A stretch of DNA of 64,000 nt from an uncultured Clostridia bacterium (GCA_934140005.1 CAKPBB010000004.1:1-64000); one strand, 5' to 3'; positions 18,086 to 27,962 are shown, counted from the first letter of the stretch. The notes: generated by a model from the sequence alone, not told the origin. A program made the numbers and translations.

Positions 18086-20284
18086 TTATCCTCTTTTTCT
18101 ATTTACTTCATAAACGCTTTCAATATTTCTTAATGCTGTTAGTAATTTCTTTAATTCATCAATATTTTCAACTTCAACTGTAATATTGATATTGGTAATA
18201 TTTTCTTTATTTGTTCTAGCATTTACTCCCATAAGTTTTGCTTTTATATTGTCTACTTGTTTAATAACATCTTTTAAAAGACCATTTCTATCATTTGCAA
18301 ATATTTCAATATTTGCACTATAAGAACCTTTTACATCATCATACCAGTATACATCAATCATTCTATTTTCTTCATTTAATAAATCTTTTAAATTTATACA
18401 ATCTGTACGGTGAACTGATACACCTCTACCTTTTGTGATGTATCCTATAATTTCATCTCCTGGTAATGGATTACAACATCTAGATAATTTTACTAAACAA
18501 TTATCTATTCCTTTTACAATTACACCTGTTTTAGATGGTTTAGATTTTATTGGTTTTGCTGTTGCAAGTTCTTCAATCTTTTTGTCTAAATCTTCTTCTT
18601 CATGTTCTTTTTTATATTCCTCTAGGAGTCTTGCTACAACTTTATTTGCTGACATTCCACCAAAACCAACACTAGCATACATATCATCAGCACTAGCAAG
18701 TTTATATCTATCTAAAACTACTTGTAGCCATTCATTTTTTAATAAGTCAGAATTTTTGAATCCCAATTTCTTTATTTCTTTTTCTACAAGGTCTTTTCCT
18801 TTTTCAATATTTTGTGTTCTTTCAGCCTTTTTAAACCATTGATTTATTCTATTTTTAGCTGATGAACTTTTAACAAATTTAAGCCAATCTCTACTTGGAC
18901 CTTTACTTTGGTCTGATGTAATAATTTCAACAATATCACCATTATGTAAATGTGTAATAATTGGCATCATCTTTCCATTTATCTTACAGCCAACCATCTT
19001 ATGACCAATTTGTTCATGAATGCTATATGCAAAATCAATTGGTGTTCCACCTCTTGGCATAACTTTAATCATACCCTTTGGAGTAAATACGTAAACTTCA
19101 TCTTCAAATAATTCTGTTTTTAATGTATTTAAAAATTCATCTGGATTTTGTGTATTTTTTTGCCATTCCAAAGTTTCACGAAGCCAAGCAAGTTTATCAC
19201 CTTCAACAACAACAGCTTCTTTTTTTCCTTTGTTACTAGCTTCTTTGTAAGCCCAATGTGCAGCAATACCAAATTCAGCAGTTCTATGCATTTCCCAAGT
19301 ACGAATTTGAACTTCAAATGGTGTTCCTTTTGGACCAAGTAAAGTTGTATGTATTGATTGATACATATTTTTCTTTGGAACTGCTATATAATCTTTAAAT
19401 CTTCCTGGCATTGGAGTATATAGTTCGTGAACAACACCAAGTGCAGCATAGCAATCCTTTACATCATCTACCAATATACGCAATGCAAATAAATCATAAA
19501 TTTGGTCTAATGATTTGTTATCTCTTTGCATTTTTCTATAAATACTATATAAATGTTTTGCTCTTCCTGTAACTTCTGCTTTTATATGTTGTGCAGACAT
19601 TTCAGCTTCTAAATCTTGTTGAATTTGGTCTAAGAATTTTAATCTTTCTTCTCTTTTCTTATCTAATCCAACAACTATTTCATGGTATTCTTCTGGATAT
19701 AAGTATTTAAAGCTTAAATCTTCAAGTTCCCATTTTAAAGAATATATACCTAAACGATTAGCAAGTGGAGCATATAAATCCATTGTTTCTTTTGCATTTG
19801 CAATTTGTCTATCTCTTTTTAAGAATTTCAATGTTCTCATATTATGAAGTCTATCTGCTAATTTTATTAAGATAACTCTTATATCCTTTCCCATTGCTAA
19901 GAACATTTTTCTATAATTTTCAACCTGTTGCTCTTCAGCACTAGTATATCTTAAAGTTCCAAGTTTTGTAACACCTGCAACCATTTCAGCAATTGCATCT
20001 CCAAATTCTCTTTTTAAATCTTCATTTGTAACTGGAGTATCTTCAACTATATCATGCAATAAAGCTGCACAAATAGTTTCATCATCAAGCTCTAATGTTG
20101 ATAAAATATAAGCAACATTTAAAGGGTGAATAAGATAAGGTTCTCCAGATTTTCTAAGTTGTCCTTCATGATATGAATTTGCAAAATCATAAGCTCTTTG
20201 TATCAATGCTGAATCTGAATTTTTATAATTTTTCTTTTGATTTTCAATAATCTCTTCTATTGTAGCATTTTTTTCTTCTGACAT
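18086..20284 (-). CDS. relA: Bifunctional (p)ppGpp synthetase/hydrolase Rel
   Basis: Makes and degrades the stringent-response alarmone. The hydrolase HD domain shows 'HPLNVAYILS' and 'ALLHDIVEDTPVT' (residues about 50-90); both His and the HD pair are intact, so hydrolysis is expected. The synthetase domain follows ('GRAKHLYSIYRKMQ', 'DLFALRILVDD', 'YQSIHTTLLGPKG'), then TGS ('VYVFTPKGMIKVMPRGGTPIDFAY'), a zinc-finger-like helical region with 'RCCNPLPGDEIIGY', and a C-terminal ACT domain. 732 residues is normal. Upstream is recJ; apt and dtd, frequent neighbours in Firmicutes, are missing. Confidence 0.96.
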   Translation of the reverse strand: MSEEKNATIEEIIENQKKNYKNSDSALIQRAYDFANSYHEGQLRKSGEPYLIHPLNVAYILSTLELDDETICAALLHDIVEDTPVTNEDLKREFGDAIAEMVAGVTKLGTLRYTSAEEQQVENYRKMFLAMGKDIRVILIKLADRLHNMRTLKFLKRDRQIANAKETMDLYAPLANRLGIYSLKWELEDLSFKYLYPEEYHEIVVGLDKKREERLKFLDQIQQDLEAEMSAQHIKAEVTGRAKHLYSIYRKMQRDNKSLDQIYDLFALRILVDDVKDCYAALGVVHELYTPMPGRFKDYIAVPKKNMYQSIHTTLLGPKGTPFEVQIRTWEMHRTAEFGIAAHWAYKEASNKGKKEAVVVEGDKLAWLRETLEWQKNTQNPDEFLNTLKTELFEDEVYVFTPKGMIKVMPRGGTPIDFAYSIHEQIGHKMVGCKINGKMMPIITHLHNGDIVEIITSDQSKGPSRDWLKFVKSSSAKNRINQWFKKAERTQNIEKGKDLVEKEIKKLGFKNSDLLKNEWLQVVLDRYKLASADDMYASVGFGGMSANKVVARLLEEYKKEHEEEDLDKKIEELATAKPIKSKPSKTGVIVKGIDNCLVKLSRCCNPLPGDEIIGYITKGRGVSVHRTDCINLKDLLNEENRMIDVYWYDDVKGSYSANIEIFANDRNGLLKDVIKQVDNIKAKLMGVNARTNKENITNINITVEVENIDELKKLLTALRNIESVYEVNRKRG

Positions 20285-20364
20285 ATTTTCTCATTCCTTT
20301 CTTAAGGCATATCGCAATTGAAAAATTTTTAATAACAAAAATATATTTTCAAGTTTTCATCCCT

Positions 20365-22053
20365 TTAATATGATCTTCTTATATCTTTCATATTTATTTG
20401 AATCGTATCAATTCCATTAAAAGTATTTATTTCTAAAACACCTAATACATCAATTTTATCTGCAATTCTATATTCTTCTGCATATTTACCCATATTGAAT
20501 CCAATTGCATTTATAATAGTATTGCCATCTTTTAAAGTAAGTTTTAAGTGCTTTCCTTCTGATAAAGCTCTAATTGAGTCTATTCTCAAATTTTTATAAA
20601 TAAATACTGGAAGTTTATTAGCTTCTCCAAATGGCTCTAAAGCTTTTAAACTATTTATTGTATCTATATTTACATCTTTAATAGTAATTTCTCTATCTAT
20701 ATTTATTACTGATTCAATTTCCTCTGTATGAGCTTCTTTTGCTATTTCTTCAAATTTATCTGCAAATTTTTGGAAGTTTTCTTTCTTTAAGCTAAGTCCA
20801 ACAGCCATCTCGTGTCCACCATATTTTTCAAGATATTCACTAGATTGGCATAATGCATCATGTAAATCAAATCCTGGTATACTTCTTCCAGAACCTTTAC
20901 CTTCATCACCTTCAAAACAAATTAAAATACTTGGTTTAAAATATTGCTCTGTAATTTTTGAAGCTACAATTCCAATCACTCCATGATGCCAGTTTTCTCC
21001 ACCAACAACAATTACATTATTTTCTTCTAAATGATTTTTTTCAATTTTTTCTAAAGCTTCTTGATAAATTCTTTTTTCAATTTCTTGTCTTTCTCTATTA
21101 TATTTATTTAGGTTGTCAGTTATTCTTCCAGCTTCAACAATATTATCTGTTAAGAATAATTTTAAAGCTTCTTCCTCTTTTCCCATTCTTCCACAAGCAT
21201 TTATTCTTGGTGCTACACCAAAAGATACTGTGTTTGAATTTACTTCTTTATATCCTGAAGCTACAAGTAATGCTTTAAGTCCTGGATTTCTAGTTTGTTC
21301 AACAAGTTTTAATCCAAGTTTTGCAATAACTCTATTTTCATCTACTAATGGAACTATATCTGAAATTGTTCCAACACATACTATATCTAAATATTTTAAA
21401 TATTCTTTTTCATCTAAATTTAATTTTTGACTAATAGCTTGTGCAAGTTTAAATACAACTCCACAACCTGCCAAATTTTTAAATGGATATTTATTATCTT
21501 TACGTTTACAATCTACTACTGCTAAAGCATCTGGTAATTCTTCTAAAGGTTCATGGTGGTCTGTTACAATTACTTCCATTCCTTTTTCATAAGCATATTT
21601 AATTTCTTCTATTCCAGAAATACCACAATCAACAGTAATAATCAATTTATAGCCTTCTTCTGCTATTTTTTCAACTGCTTCTTTATTTAAGCCATACCCT
21701 TCATCAAGCCTATTTGGTATATAGTACCCAACATCCAAACCACGTTCTTTTAAAAATTTTTTTAATACTGTGATACTAGTAATACCATCTACATCATAAT
21801 CGCCATATATAATTACTTTTTCTTTTTCATCAATTGCTTTTAATATTCTATTAACTGCCTTTTCCATATCTGGCATTGAATATGGATCATGAAAATCTTT
21901 TCGTGTTGGATTTAAAAATATATCAATATCCTTTTTTTCTGTAATTCCTCTATTTACTAAAATTACAGCTAAAAGTTCTGATATATTATGTTCTTTCGCT
22001 ATTTTTTGTACAAGATTTTCATCTTGATTATAAAATTCCCACTTTCGATTCAT
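20365..22053 (-). CDS. recJ: Single-stranded-DNA exonuclease RecJ
   Basis: A 5'-3' ssDNA exonuclease of the DHH family, used in recombination and mismatch repair. Motif I 'IIYGDYDVDGITS', motif III 'IVTDHHEPLEELP', and the DHHA1 domain with 'GGENWHHGVIGIVASKI' and 'GGHEMAVGLSL' are all present, followed by the OB fold. The start at 22053 (MNRKWEF) is chosen since GGGAGGAAAGGA lies directly upstream; the longer frame back to 22137 adds 28 residues across that site. 562 residues. Confidence 0.95.
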   Translation of the reverse strand: MNRKWEFYNQDENLVQKIAKEHNISELLAVILVNRGITEKKDIDIFLNPTRKDFHDPYSMPDMEKAVNRILKAIDEKEKVIIYGDYDVDGITSITVLKKFLKERGLDVGYYIPNRLDEGYGLNKEAVEKIAEEGYKLIITVDCGISGIEEIKYAYEKGMEVIVTDHHEPLEELPDALAVVDCKRKDNKYPFKNLAGCGVVFKLAQAISQKLNLDEKEYLKYLDIVCVGTISDIVPLVDENRVIAKLGLKLVEQTRNPGLKALLVASGYKEVNSNTVSFGVAPRINACGRMGKEEEALKLFLTDNIVEAGRITDNLNKYNRERQEIEKRIYQEALEKIEKNHLEENNVIVVGGENWHHGVIGIVASKITEQYFKPSILICFEGDEGKGSGRSIPGFDLHDALCQSSEYLEKYGGHEMAVGLSLKKENFQKFADKFEEIAKEAHTEEIESVINIDREITIKDVNIDTINSLKALEPFGEANKLPVFIYKNLRIDSIRALSEGKHLKLTLKDGNTIINAIGFNMGKYAEEYRIADKIDVLGVLEINTFNGIDTIQINMKDIRRSY

Positions 22054-22161
22054 TCCTTTCCTCCCATAATAATAAATTTGATGTATATTATATAACAAAA
22101 AAGCAAATTTATCAATGAAAAAGCAACTGTTTTGCAATATTTATTTAATTTTATCATTACA

Positions 22162-22195
22162 AAAGGACTGTTAAATATTTTTTAACAGTCCTTTC
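22162..22195 (-). terminator. Intrinsic terminator after the YlbF gene
   Basis: AAAGGACTGTTAAA and TTTAACAGTCCTTT form a 14-bp perfect stem with a short loop, 7 bases beyond the YlbF stop. The T run on the minus strand is short. Confidence 0.7.
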
Positions 22196-22201
22196 ACTTT
22201 G

Positions 22202-22534
22202 TTATAACACATCTTTAATTGCTTCACCTATAATTTTATTTATATCAGCAACCATTACATTAAATTTTACTTCTTTTTCAAAGTATTCTTTTACTTGTTC
22301 ATTTTGAACTAAAATTTTATATAATTCTTGTAATTTAGCCATTTTTTCGTTACTTTGTTTTTCACCTTGCATAGCAAGTAATTGCTCTTCATAACGAATT
22401 TTCTCAAATTCATCTACTTTATGTTTTAGCTCTGGGTCTTTAGAAATTTCCTCTTTTATTATTTTGTACTCTTTATATTCCTTACTTTCTCTAATAGCTC
22501 CTGCTAAACTATGTGCTCTATCGTAAACTTCCAT
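22202..22534 (-). CDS. YlbF family regulator
   Basis: A 110-residue all-helical protein of the YlbF/YmcA family. In Bacillus subtilis these proteins form a complex with YaaT that affects RNase Y and developmental gene expression. The pattern 'DRAHSLAGAIRESKEYKEYKIIKEEISKDPELKHKVDEF' in the first half and 'VKEYFEKEVKFNVMVADINKIIGEAI' in the second fits. It is the last gene of the DUF4912-GH57-YlbF stretch and is followed by a terminator. Whether it acts as RicF does in Bacillus is not shown. Confidence 0.85.
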   Translation of the reverse strand: MEVYDRAHSLAGAIRESKEYKEYKIIKEEISKDPELKHKVDEFEKIRYEEQLLAMQGEKQSNEKMAKLQELYKILVQNEQVKEYFEKEVKFNVMVADINKIIGEAIKDVL

Positions 22535-22565
22535 TTTGTTCTCCTCTCTTTAGCTAAATTTTATT

Positions 22566-24158
22566 TTAATAATAAATCATATAATCTATTTCTGGGAAAA
22601 TATCATCTTTATCAAATACATCTAATAAATATTTTGCATCTATTTTATCTCGTTTTATTTGATAATATAGTTTTGTAAATCTTCCTATTCTTTCTTTTAT
22701 TGCTTTATGCGCATATTCAACCATTGTACCATTTGTAATAATGAATAACCAATCACTACTTTGTGCTAACAGTAATTCTCTTGCACATTGATTTAAAGCT
22801 TGTCTTCTTAAAGTATCTCCCTCATTTGGATATAAATGTGCTAACTCACACATTCTATCTCCTGCTTTATGCAAATGTCTATGTGCATAATCATTTGAAG
22901 GGTTAAGCCAAACTTCGTTATATCCATTTGCTCCCCAGCTTGATCTACAAGGAGAAGCAACTTGAATATTTGGAAATCTATCTATATATTCACTAGGTGT
23001 GATAAGTTCAAAATTACACTCATCATAATAAATTTTCTTAAATAATATATATAGCCAGTATGGACCTTCATACCACCAATGTCCATAAAGTTCTGCATCA
23101 TAAGGACATGTAATAATTGGTGGAACATCCATAAAGCTTGCTAAATGCTCTATTTGCTGAGTTCTACAATTCATAAAATGTCCAGCTTGTTTTTCTGCTG
23201 AATCTTTTGCCCATTGAACATCATAATAATCTTTTTGCTCTGTTTTTCCAGTAATACGATAATATTTTATACCAGTATTTACTCTAACACCATTATGTGC
23301 TATATATGGTTTTATATACTCATAATCAGCTTCATAACCAATATCTCTGTAAAATTCTCTATAATTATAATCCCCTGGATAACCAGTAATAGAGCTCCAA
23401 ACTTGTCTTGATGACTCTATATCTCTTGCAAATGCAACAACATTATTTGGTGATACAATAGGAGCATAAGTTCCATAAATAGGTGTTGGGTCTGCATATA
23501 AAACACCATGAGATTCTGTAATAATGTATTCTATTCCAAACTCTCTTAAATATTTATCTGCTTCTGGGACATATCCACATTCTGGAAGCCATATTCCTCT
23601 TGGTTTTCTACCAAAATATTTTTCATAAGTTTGAACACCAACTCCAATTTGTGCTCTAACTGTTTTTTCATTAACATATAAAATTGGGAAAAAACCATGT
23701 GTTGCACCACAAGTTATTATTTCTAAAACGCCAATATCTTGGAAATGTTTAAATCCTGTAATTAAATTACATTTATATATATCTCTAAAAACATGTAAGT
23801 CATTAGTATATCTGTCTAAATAATACTTAGACAAATTGTTTAATCTTGCATCATATACAGTTCTTTTTACTTCTTTTTCACATAGTTCAATATGTTTTTT
23901 TAAGTATTTTATATATCTTTCTTGCAATAAAGCATTATCCAACATATTCAAAAGTGGTGGAGTCATTGTCATTGTAATTCTAAAGTCGACTTTTTCCTCT
24001 ACCAATTTTTGATAGTTTAATAATAGTGGTATATAAGTTTCTGAAATTGCTTCAAATAGCCATTCTTCCTCTAAATAGTCTTCATTTTCTGGGTGATGTA
24101 TATAAGGTAAATGAGCATGTAATATGAAACTTACATATCCCTTTGTTTGTTTATTCAT
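22566..24158 (-). CDS. GH57 1,4-alpha-glucan branching enzyme (DUF1957 type)
   Basis: A glycoside hydrolase family 57 protein that forms alpha-1,6 branches in alpha-glucans. The catalytic nucleophile is Glu193 in 'IWLPECGYVPEA', and the acid/base is Asp354 in 'CPYDAELYGHWWYEGP', positions nearly identical to the characterised archaeal enzyme. The N-terminal 'FILHAHLPYIHHPE' and the C-terminal helical 'SWGANGYNEVWLNPSNDYAHRHLHKA' are also typical. 530 residues is the expected size. It lies just downstream of DUF4912 and near the GT4 gene, as in other Clostridia. Confidence 0.93.
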   Translation of the reverse strand: MNKQTKGYVSFILHAHLPYIHHPENEDYLEEEWLFEAISETYIPLLLNYQKLVEEKVDFRITMTMTPPLLNMLDNALLQERYIKYLKKHIELCEKEVKRTVYDARLNNLSKYYLDRYTNDLHVFRDIYKCNLITGFKHFQDIGVLEIITCGATHGFFPILYVNEKTVRAQIGVGVQTYEKYFGRKPRGIWLPECGYVPEADKYLREFGIEYIITESHGVLYADPTPIYGTYAPIVSPNNVVAFARDIESSRQVWSSITGYPGDYNYREFYRDIGYEADYEYIKPYIAHNGVRVNTGIKYYRITGKTEQKDYYDVQWAKDSAEKQAGHFMNCRTQQIEHLASFMDVPPIITCPYDAELYGHWWYEGPYWLYILFKKIYYDECNFELITPSEYIDRFPNIQVASPCRSSWGANGYNEVWLNPSNDYAHRHLHKAGDRMCELAHLYPNEGDTLRRQALNQCARELLLAQSSDWLFIITNGTMVEYAHKAIKERIGRFTKLYYQIKRDKIDAKYLLDVFDKDDIFPEIDYMIYY

Positions 24159-24210
24159 TTATTTCTCCTTCTAATTTCAATAATCAAAAATTTAATTCTC
24201 ATTGTATGAT

Positions 24211-24245
24211 AAAAGGCGATTGGTAGTTAAATGCCATCGCCCTTT
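24211..24245 (-). terminator. Intrinsic terminator between DUF4912 and GH57 genes
   Basis: On the minus strand AAAGGGCGAT pairs with ATCGCCTTTT across a 15-base loop and runs into T-rich sequence, 9 bases after the DUF4912 stop. Incomplete termination could set the ratio of the two gene products. Confidence 0.65.
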
Positions 24246-24253
24246 CTTTCATT

Positions 24254-25534
24254 TTATTTAAATGATGATGAGCTCATTGAAGATGGATTTAATAAATCTA
24301 ATAAACTTTCATCTTCCATTTCATTTTTGTAGATTTCTTTATAAACTTCATAAATATTATATACTTTGCCCATTTTCTTAGCAAATTCTAAATTACTTAT
24401 ATCTACAAGTTTTTCTTCATGGTTCTTTACATTTCTATATACAACATAAGGCTTCAAATTTTCAAATAGAATATGGTCATTTGGAACTTCAAGTGTGTTT
24501 GAAGTTGTTATAGGTAAATAATCATTTTGAAGAACTATATTTTCATCTCTAACTTGTTCTCTATTTACATATCCTAATTTAGATTGATCTTTAAACTTTC
24601 TACCTAATTGAATTGTGTACTTTGATTTTGGATCATTTATATCTAAATACCAGCTATTTGCAAAATCGTTAATTGGTATTTCAAATGTATAGTTTTTATC
24701 ATCATTGTGAATTAACAATACTGGATATGTGTCGTAAAAGAAACTTTCTCCAAAAGCTTTTAAATATCTTTCTCTGTCGCTATCTGCTATATCCCAATAT
24801 ACAAATAATCTCTTTGGTGTTTGTGCTAATATTTTAACAACTGTTTCATTATATCTATATGGTAAATCATAATATTCTAAATTATAAGAATTTTTCTTTT
24901 CTTGTTCGATTTCTTTATTTTCTTTTTGAGCAATTTCTTTTGCTGCTTTTTCTTTTTGTTCTATCTTTTCCTTTTTCGCTTCTTCTTGAATTTCAACTAT
25001 CTTTTTAAGGAAACTTTTAATTTTAGATATTATTGCAGATTCTTTTGGTTTGATTTCTTCTACTTTATTTTCTACTACTTTTTTTGTTTCAGTAGCAATA
25101 TTCTTTTTATCACTAGCTAAATCTTTTGCTTTTGTTGTAGAATTATTAGTTGACTTTTTCTTTGTAGTGTTTTCTGCTACTTTTGAATCAACTTTACTTT
25201 CTTTACTTGAAGTTTTTTTATTGCCTACTGATGTATTTGTTTTATTTGAACTAGCATTAGAACTTTTAGTAGTAACTTTGTTTTTAGAAGTTTCTGCTGT
25301 TTTTAAGTTACTACTCTTTTTTGCTGTAGTTGCACTTTTAGATACATTTTGTTTTGCTACAGTTTTTTCTGTATTAGTAACCGCTTTTTTCGAATTACTA
25401 GAACTTTTTGTACTAGCTTTCTTTAAATTTTCAGTTTTTGAAACTTTTTTATCTTCTTTACTACTATTAGAAGTTTTCTTCAAATTTTCTTCTTTATTTT
25501 TTATATTATCTGCTCTGCTTTCACTTTTAGGCAT
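24254..25534 (-). CDS. DUF4912 protein with long Lys/Ser/Thr-rich disordered N-terminus
   Basis: A 426-residue protein. Residues 1 to about 165 are low-complexity, dominated by Lys, Ser, Thr and Asn with no hydrophobic core, and residues 165-215 form a charged coiled coil. The DUF4912 domain follows (about 218-400), recognised by 'YDLPYRYNETVVKILAQTPKRLFVYWDI' and 'SKYTIQLGRKF'. The domain resembles a carbohydrate-binding or Ig-like fold, and its genes regularly sit beside GH57 branching enzymes and GT4/GT5 genes. A glucan-binding or scaffold role is inference. No signal peptide is seen. A good AAGGAGG precedes the ATG. Confidence 0.85.
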   Translation of the reverse strand: MPKSESRADNIKNKEENLKKTSNSSKEDKKVSKTENLKKASTKSSSNSKKAVTNTEKTVAKQNVSKSATTAKKSSNLKTAETSKNKVTTKSSNASSNKTNTSVGNKKTSSKESKVDSKVAENTTKKKSTNNSTTKAKDLASDKKNIATETKKVVENKVEEIKPKESAIISKIKSFLKKIVEIQEEAKKEKIEQKEKAAKEIAQKENKEIEQEKKNSYNLEYYDLPYRYNETVVKILAQTPKRLFVYWDIADSDRERYLKAFGESFFYDTYPVLLIHNDDKNYTFEIPINDFANSWYLDINDPKSKYTIQLGRKFKDQSKLGYVNREQVRDENIVLQNDYLPITTSNTLEVPNDHILFENLKPYVVYRNVKNHEEKLVDISNLEFAKKMGKVYNIYEVYKEIYKNEMEDESLLDLLNPSSMSSSSFK

Positions 25535-25920
25535 TTTATTTCCTCCTTAGTAAATCTTTTCTTCTTTATAATAATATTATAGTATATCAAAACAAAAATA
25601 ATTACAAGTAGAATTTTAATTTTTTTTGCGTTTTTTTGTCGTCAAATTTTATATTAAAAATTTTAGTTATGATATTATTAAAAATAAAGTTTTTTGTCAA
25701 GTTTTTTCAAATCATTTTTTGTCGAAAATTGTGTTAGATTGGTGTTTTGATACCTTTTTGTAATTTGTTTGATATACAATTGTAACATCTTTCAAAATTC
25801 TGAAAATTTTTTTATTTTTTTGTCAAAAAATGGTTTACTTTTTTAAAATTATTATATAAAATAAACATCAATAGAAATAGTATAAATTACAAAAGATTTG
25901 AAAGGAGCTAAAAAAGGCAA
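25535..25920. promoter_or_regulatory. Divergent intergenic region with GT4 promoter and TTTTTTGTC repeats
   Basis: This 386-base region separates the DUF4912 gene and the GT4 gene. A plus-strand promoter is likely at 25834-25862 (TTTACT, 17 bases, TAAAAT), followed by AAAGGAG at an unusually long 13 bases before the ATG. The motif TTTTTTGTC followed by A or G occurs four times (near 25632, 25690, 25715 and 25816). I find no ORF or known RNA structure. Confidence 0.5.
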
Positions 25921-27210
25921 ATGAAAATTTTAATGCTTTCTTGGGAATATCCACCAAGAGTTGTAGGAGGAATTGCACGAGTTGTTCATGATTTATCTCA
26001 TAGATTAATTAGAGATGGACATGATGTAACTGTTATTACCTATAGAGATGGTAATGTTCCTTATGAAGAAAATGATGAAGGAGTTAAAGTTTACAGAGTT
26101 GATAATTTTATGATTCAACCAAATAATTTTATTGATTGGATTATGCAACTTAATTTCAATATGGTAGCGAAAGCTGGAGAAATAATTGCTAAAGAAGGAA
26201 ACTTTGATGTAATTCATGCTCATGATTGGCTTGTAGCTTATGCCGCAAAAACTTTAAAATATGCTTATAATACTCCTATTGTTTCTACAATTCATGCAAC
26301 TGAAGCTGGTAGAAATAGTGGTATTCGTGGTGAACAACAAAAATATATTAATGATACAGAATGGATGTTAACTTATGAATCATCTGAAGTTATTGTTAAT
26401 AGTAATTATATGAAAAACGAGTTACAAAGATTATTTGGTCTTCCTTTCGAAAAAATAAATGTTGTTCCTAACGGAGTTGATTTAGATATCTTTGATAATG
26501 TAGAAAGAGATTATGATTTTAGAAGACAATATGCAATGGATAATGAAAGAATTATTCTTTTCGTTGGTCGTCTTGTTTACGAGAAAGGTGTTCAAAATTT
26601 AATTGCTGCAATGCCAAAGATTTTAAGTAATTATCATGATGCTAAATTGATTATCGCTGGAAAAGGTCCTATGCTTGATGAACTTCGTAATGAAGTTAAT
26701 TCTTTAGGCTTAGGAGATAAAGTTTACTTTACTGGATATTTAAATTCAAAACAAGTTAAAAAAATGTATAAAGCTGCTGATATTGCTGTATTCCCTAGCA
26801 CATATGAACCATTTGGTATAGTTGCACTTGAAGCAATGTTATCTGAAAATCCAGTTGTTGTTTCTGATGTTGGTGGTTTAAACGAAATTGTAGACCACGG
26901 TGTAAATGGAATGAAAAGTTATGCTGGGAATGCAAATTCTATCGCAGATTCAATATTAACATTATTATTTGATCACAAATTATGTGATGAAATAACAAAA
27001 AATGCAAAACAAAAAGTTAAAACTCAATATAATTGGCCAAAAATAGCTCAAGATACTCACTTTACATATCAAAAAGCTATTTGCGAAACAATGGCAGAAC
27101 GTCAAGCAAAACAAATTGCTCAAGAACAAGCAGAAAAAGTTTCTCAAAAGAAACCAGGAACAGAAATTACAAACCTATTATCTTTCAAGAAACGTCAAGC
27201 TTTTGCTTAA
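25921..27210 (+). CDS. GT4 family glycosyltransferase, glycogen-synthase-like
   Basis: A retaining GT-B glycosyltransferase of 429 residues. The N-terminal 'MLSWEYPPRVVGGIARVVHDL' is the nucleotide-sugar enzyme signature shared with archaeal-type starch synthases, and 'HAHDWLVAYAAK' follows. The C-terminal half has 'ILFVGRLVYEKGVQNLIAA' and the 'FPSTYEPFGIVALEAMLSENPVV' motif with the E-x7-E pair. With GH57 and DUF4912 opposite, it probably extends the alpha-glucan that GH57 branches. Direct evidence for the donor is lacking. A short Gln/Lys-rich tail is present. Confidence 0.88.
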   Translation: MKILMLSWEYPPRVVGGIARVVHDLSHRLIRDGHDVTVITYRDGNVPYEENDEGVKVYRVDNFMIQPNNFIDWIMQLNFNMVAKAGEIIAKEGNFDVIHAHDWLVAYAAKTLKYAYNTPIVSTIHATEAGRNSGIRGEQQKYINDTEWMLTYESSEVIVNSNYMKNELQRLFGLPFEKINVVPNGVDLDIFDNVERDYDFRRQYAMDNERIILFVGRLVYEKGVQNLIAAMPKILSNYHDAKLIIAGKGPMLDELRNEVNSLGLGDKVYFTGYLNSKQVKKMYKAADIAVFPSTYEPFGIVALEAMLSENPVVVSDVGGLNEIVDHGVNGMKSYAGNANSIADSILTLLFDHKLCDEITKNAKQKVKTQYNWPKIAQDTHFTYQKAICETMAERQAKQIAQEQAEKVSQKKPGTEITNLLSFKKRQAFA

Positions 27211-27252
27211 GTTATTAATTAAGCTCCATAATAAAATATATTATATATTATT

Positions 27253-27281
27253 AAAAGAGGACATTTTAAATGCCCTCTTTT
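27253..27281. terminator. Bidirectional terminator between GT4 and TraX-like genes
   Basis: AAAAGAGG pairs with CCTCTTTT, with CATTT/AAATG continuing the stem. The hairpin separates two convergent genes and has T-rich flanks, so it can serve both. Confidence 0.75.
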
Positions 27282-27962
27282 CTATATTCTCATAAAATAT
27301 ATTAAATATAAAATCAGTAAATGTACTGGATAAAACCAATAGAAAAATTTTTTTATGCTTCTTCCCTTTTCTCCATTATATAAATAAATTGGTATTAGGG
27401 ACAAATTCGTAAATAAAATTTGCAAATATATTATATTATTGAAAAAATTACTTTTGTATCTTGAAAAGTAATACATTGTACACAATGCTATACTTGCTGG
27501 CAAAATTGTTGCTTTCTGATTTCTAAATAAATAGAAAATATAAATAAAGCAAATTCCATACATACCATAATCCACTCTGCACAAATCACCTACTATAGCA
27601 ATTGACATTGCAGTTAGAATTGCCATTGGCTTATTTTTTATTTTTTCCATGCACAACATGCCTAAAAATCCAAATAATAAAGTAAACATTATGTTTAACA
27701 TTTTCCAAGAATTTTTTCCAATTATACTTCTAAATAGCATAAACGGTATCTGTGATATTAAACCATATATAATTAACCTTTTTATGTAATCCTTTTTGCT
27801 ATGTGTATGAAAAAATCCTTCAGTTAAAACAAATGCAAATAAAGGATATGACATTCTACCTAATAATTCAAAAGTTAAGCAATTAGTTTCTGGTATTGCA
27901 TATCTTACATGGTCCAAAAACATTGTTAAAATAGCAATAATTTTTATTACAAATATATTCAT
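27282..27962 (-). CDS. TraX family membrane protein
   Basis: A 226-residue membrane protein with about seven helices. The N-terminal 'KIIAILTMFLDHVRY' and 'RMSYPLFAFVLTEGFFHTHSKKDYIKRL' match TraX, a family first named for pilin N-acetylation in the F plasmid but widely present on chromosomes of Firmicutes, where the role is unknown. No conjugation genes are nearby. It is a single-gene unit with a strong promoter (28000-28028) and a terminator at its end. Confidence 0.85.
   Translation of the reverse strand: MNIFVIKIIAILTMFLDHVRYAIPETNCLTFELLGRMSYPLFAFVLTEGFFHTHSKKDYIKRLIIYGLISQIPFMLFRSIIGKNSWKMLNIMFTLLFGFLGMLCMEKIKNKPMAILTAMSIAIVGDLCRVDYGMYGICFIYIFYLFRNQKATILPASIALCTMYYFSRYKSNFFNNIIYLQILFTNLSLIPIYLYNGEKGRSIKKFFYWFYPVHLLILYLIYFMRI

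Noticed and set aside
18435..18842. 135-codon plus-strand frame over relA
   Set aside because: Antisense of the TGS/helical part of relA; no supporting start signals.
25050..25550. 166-codon plus-strand frame rich in Phe, Leu and Val
   Set aside because: It is the exact antisense of the low-complexity Lys/Ser/Thr-rich part of the DUF4912 gene; the hydrophobic look comes from the complement of Lys/Glu codons. No ribosome site.
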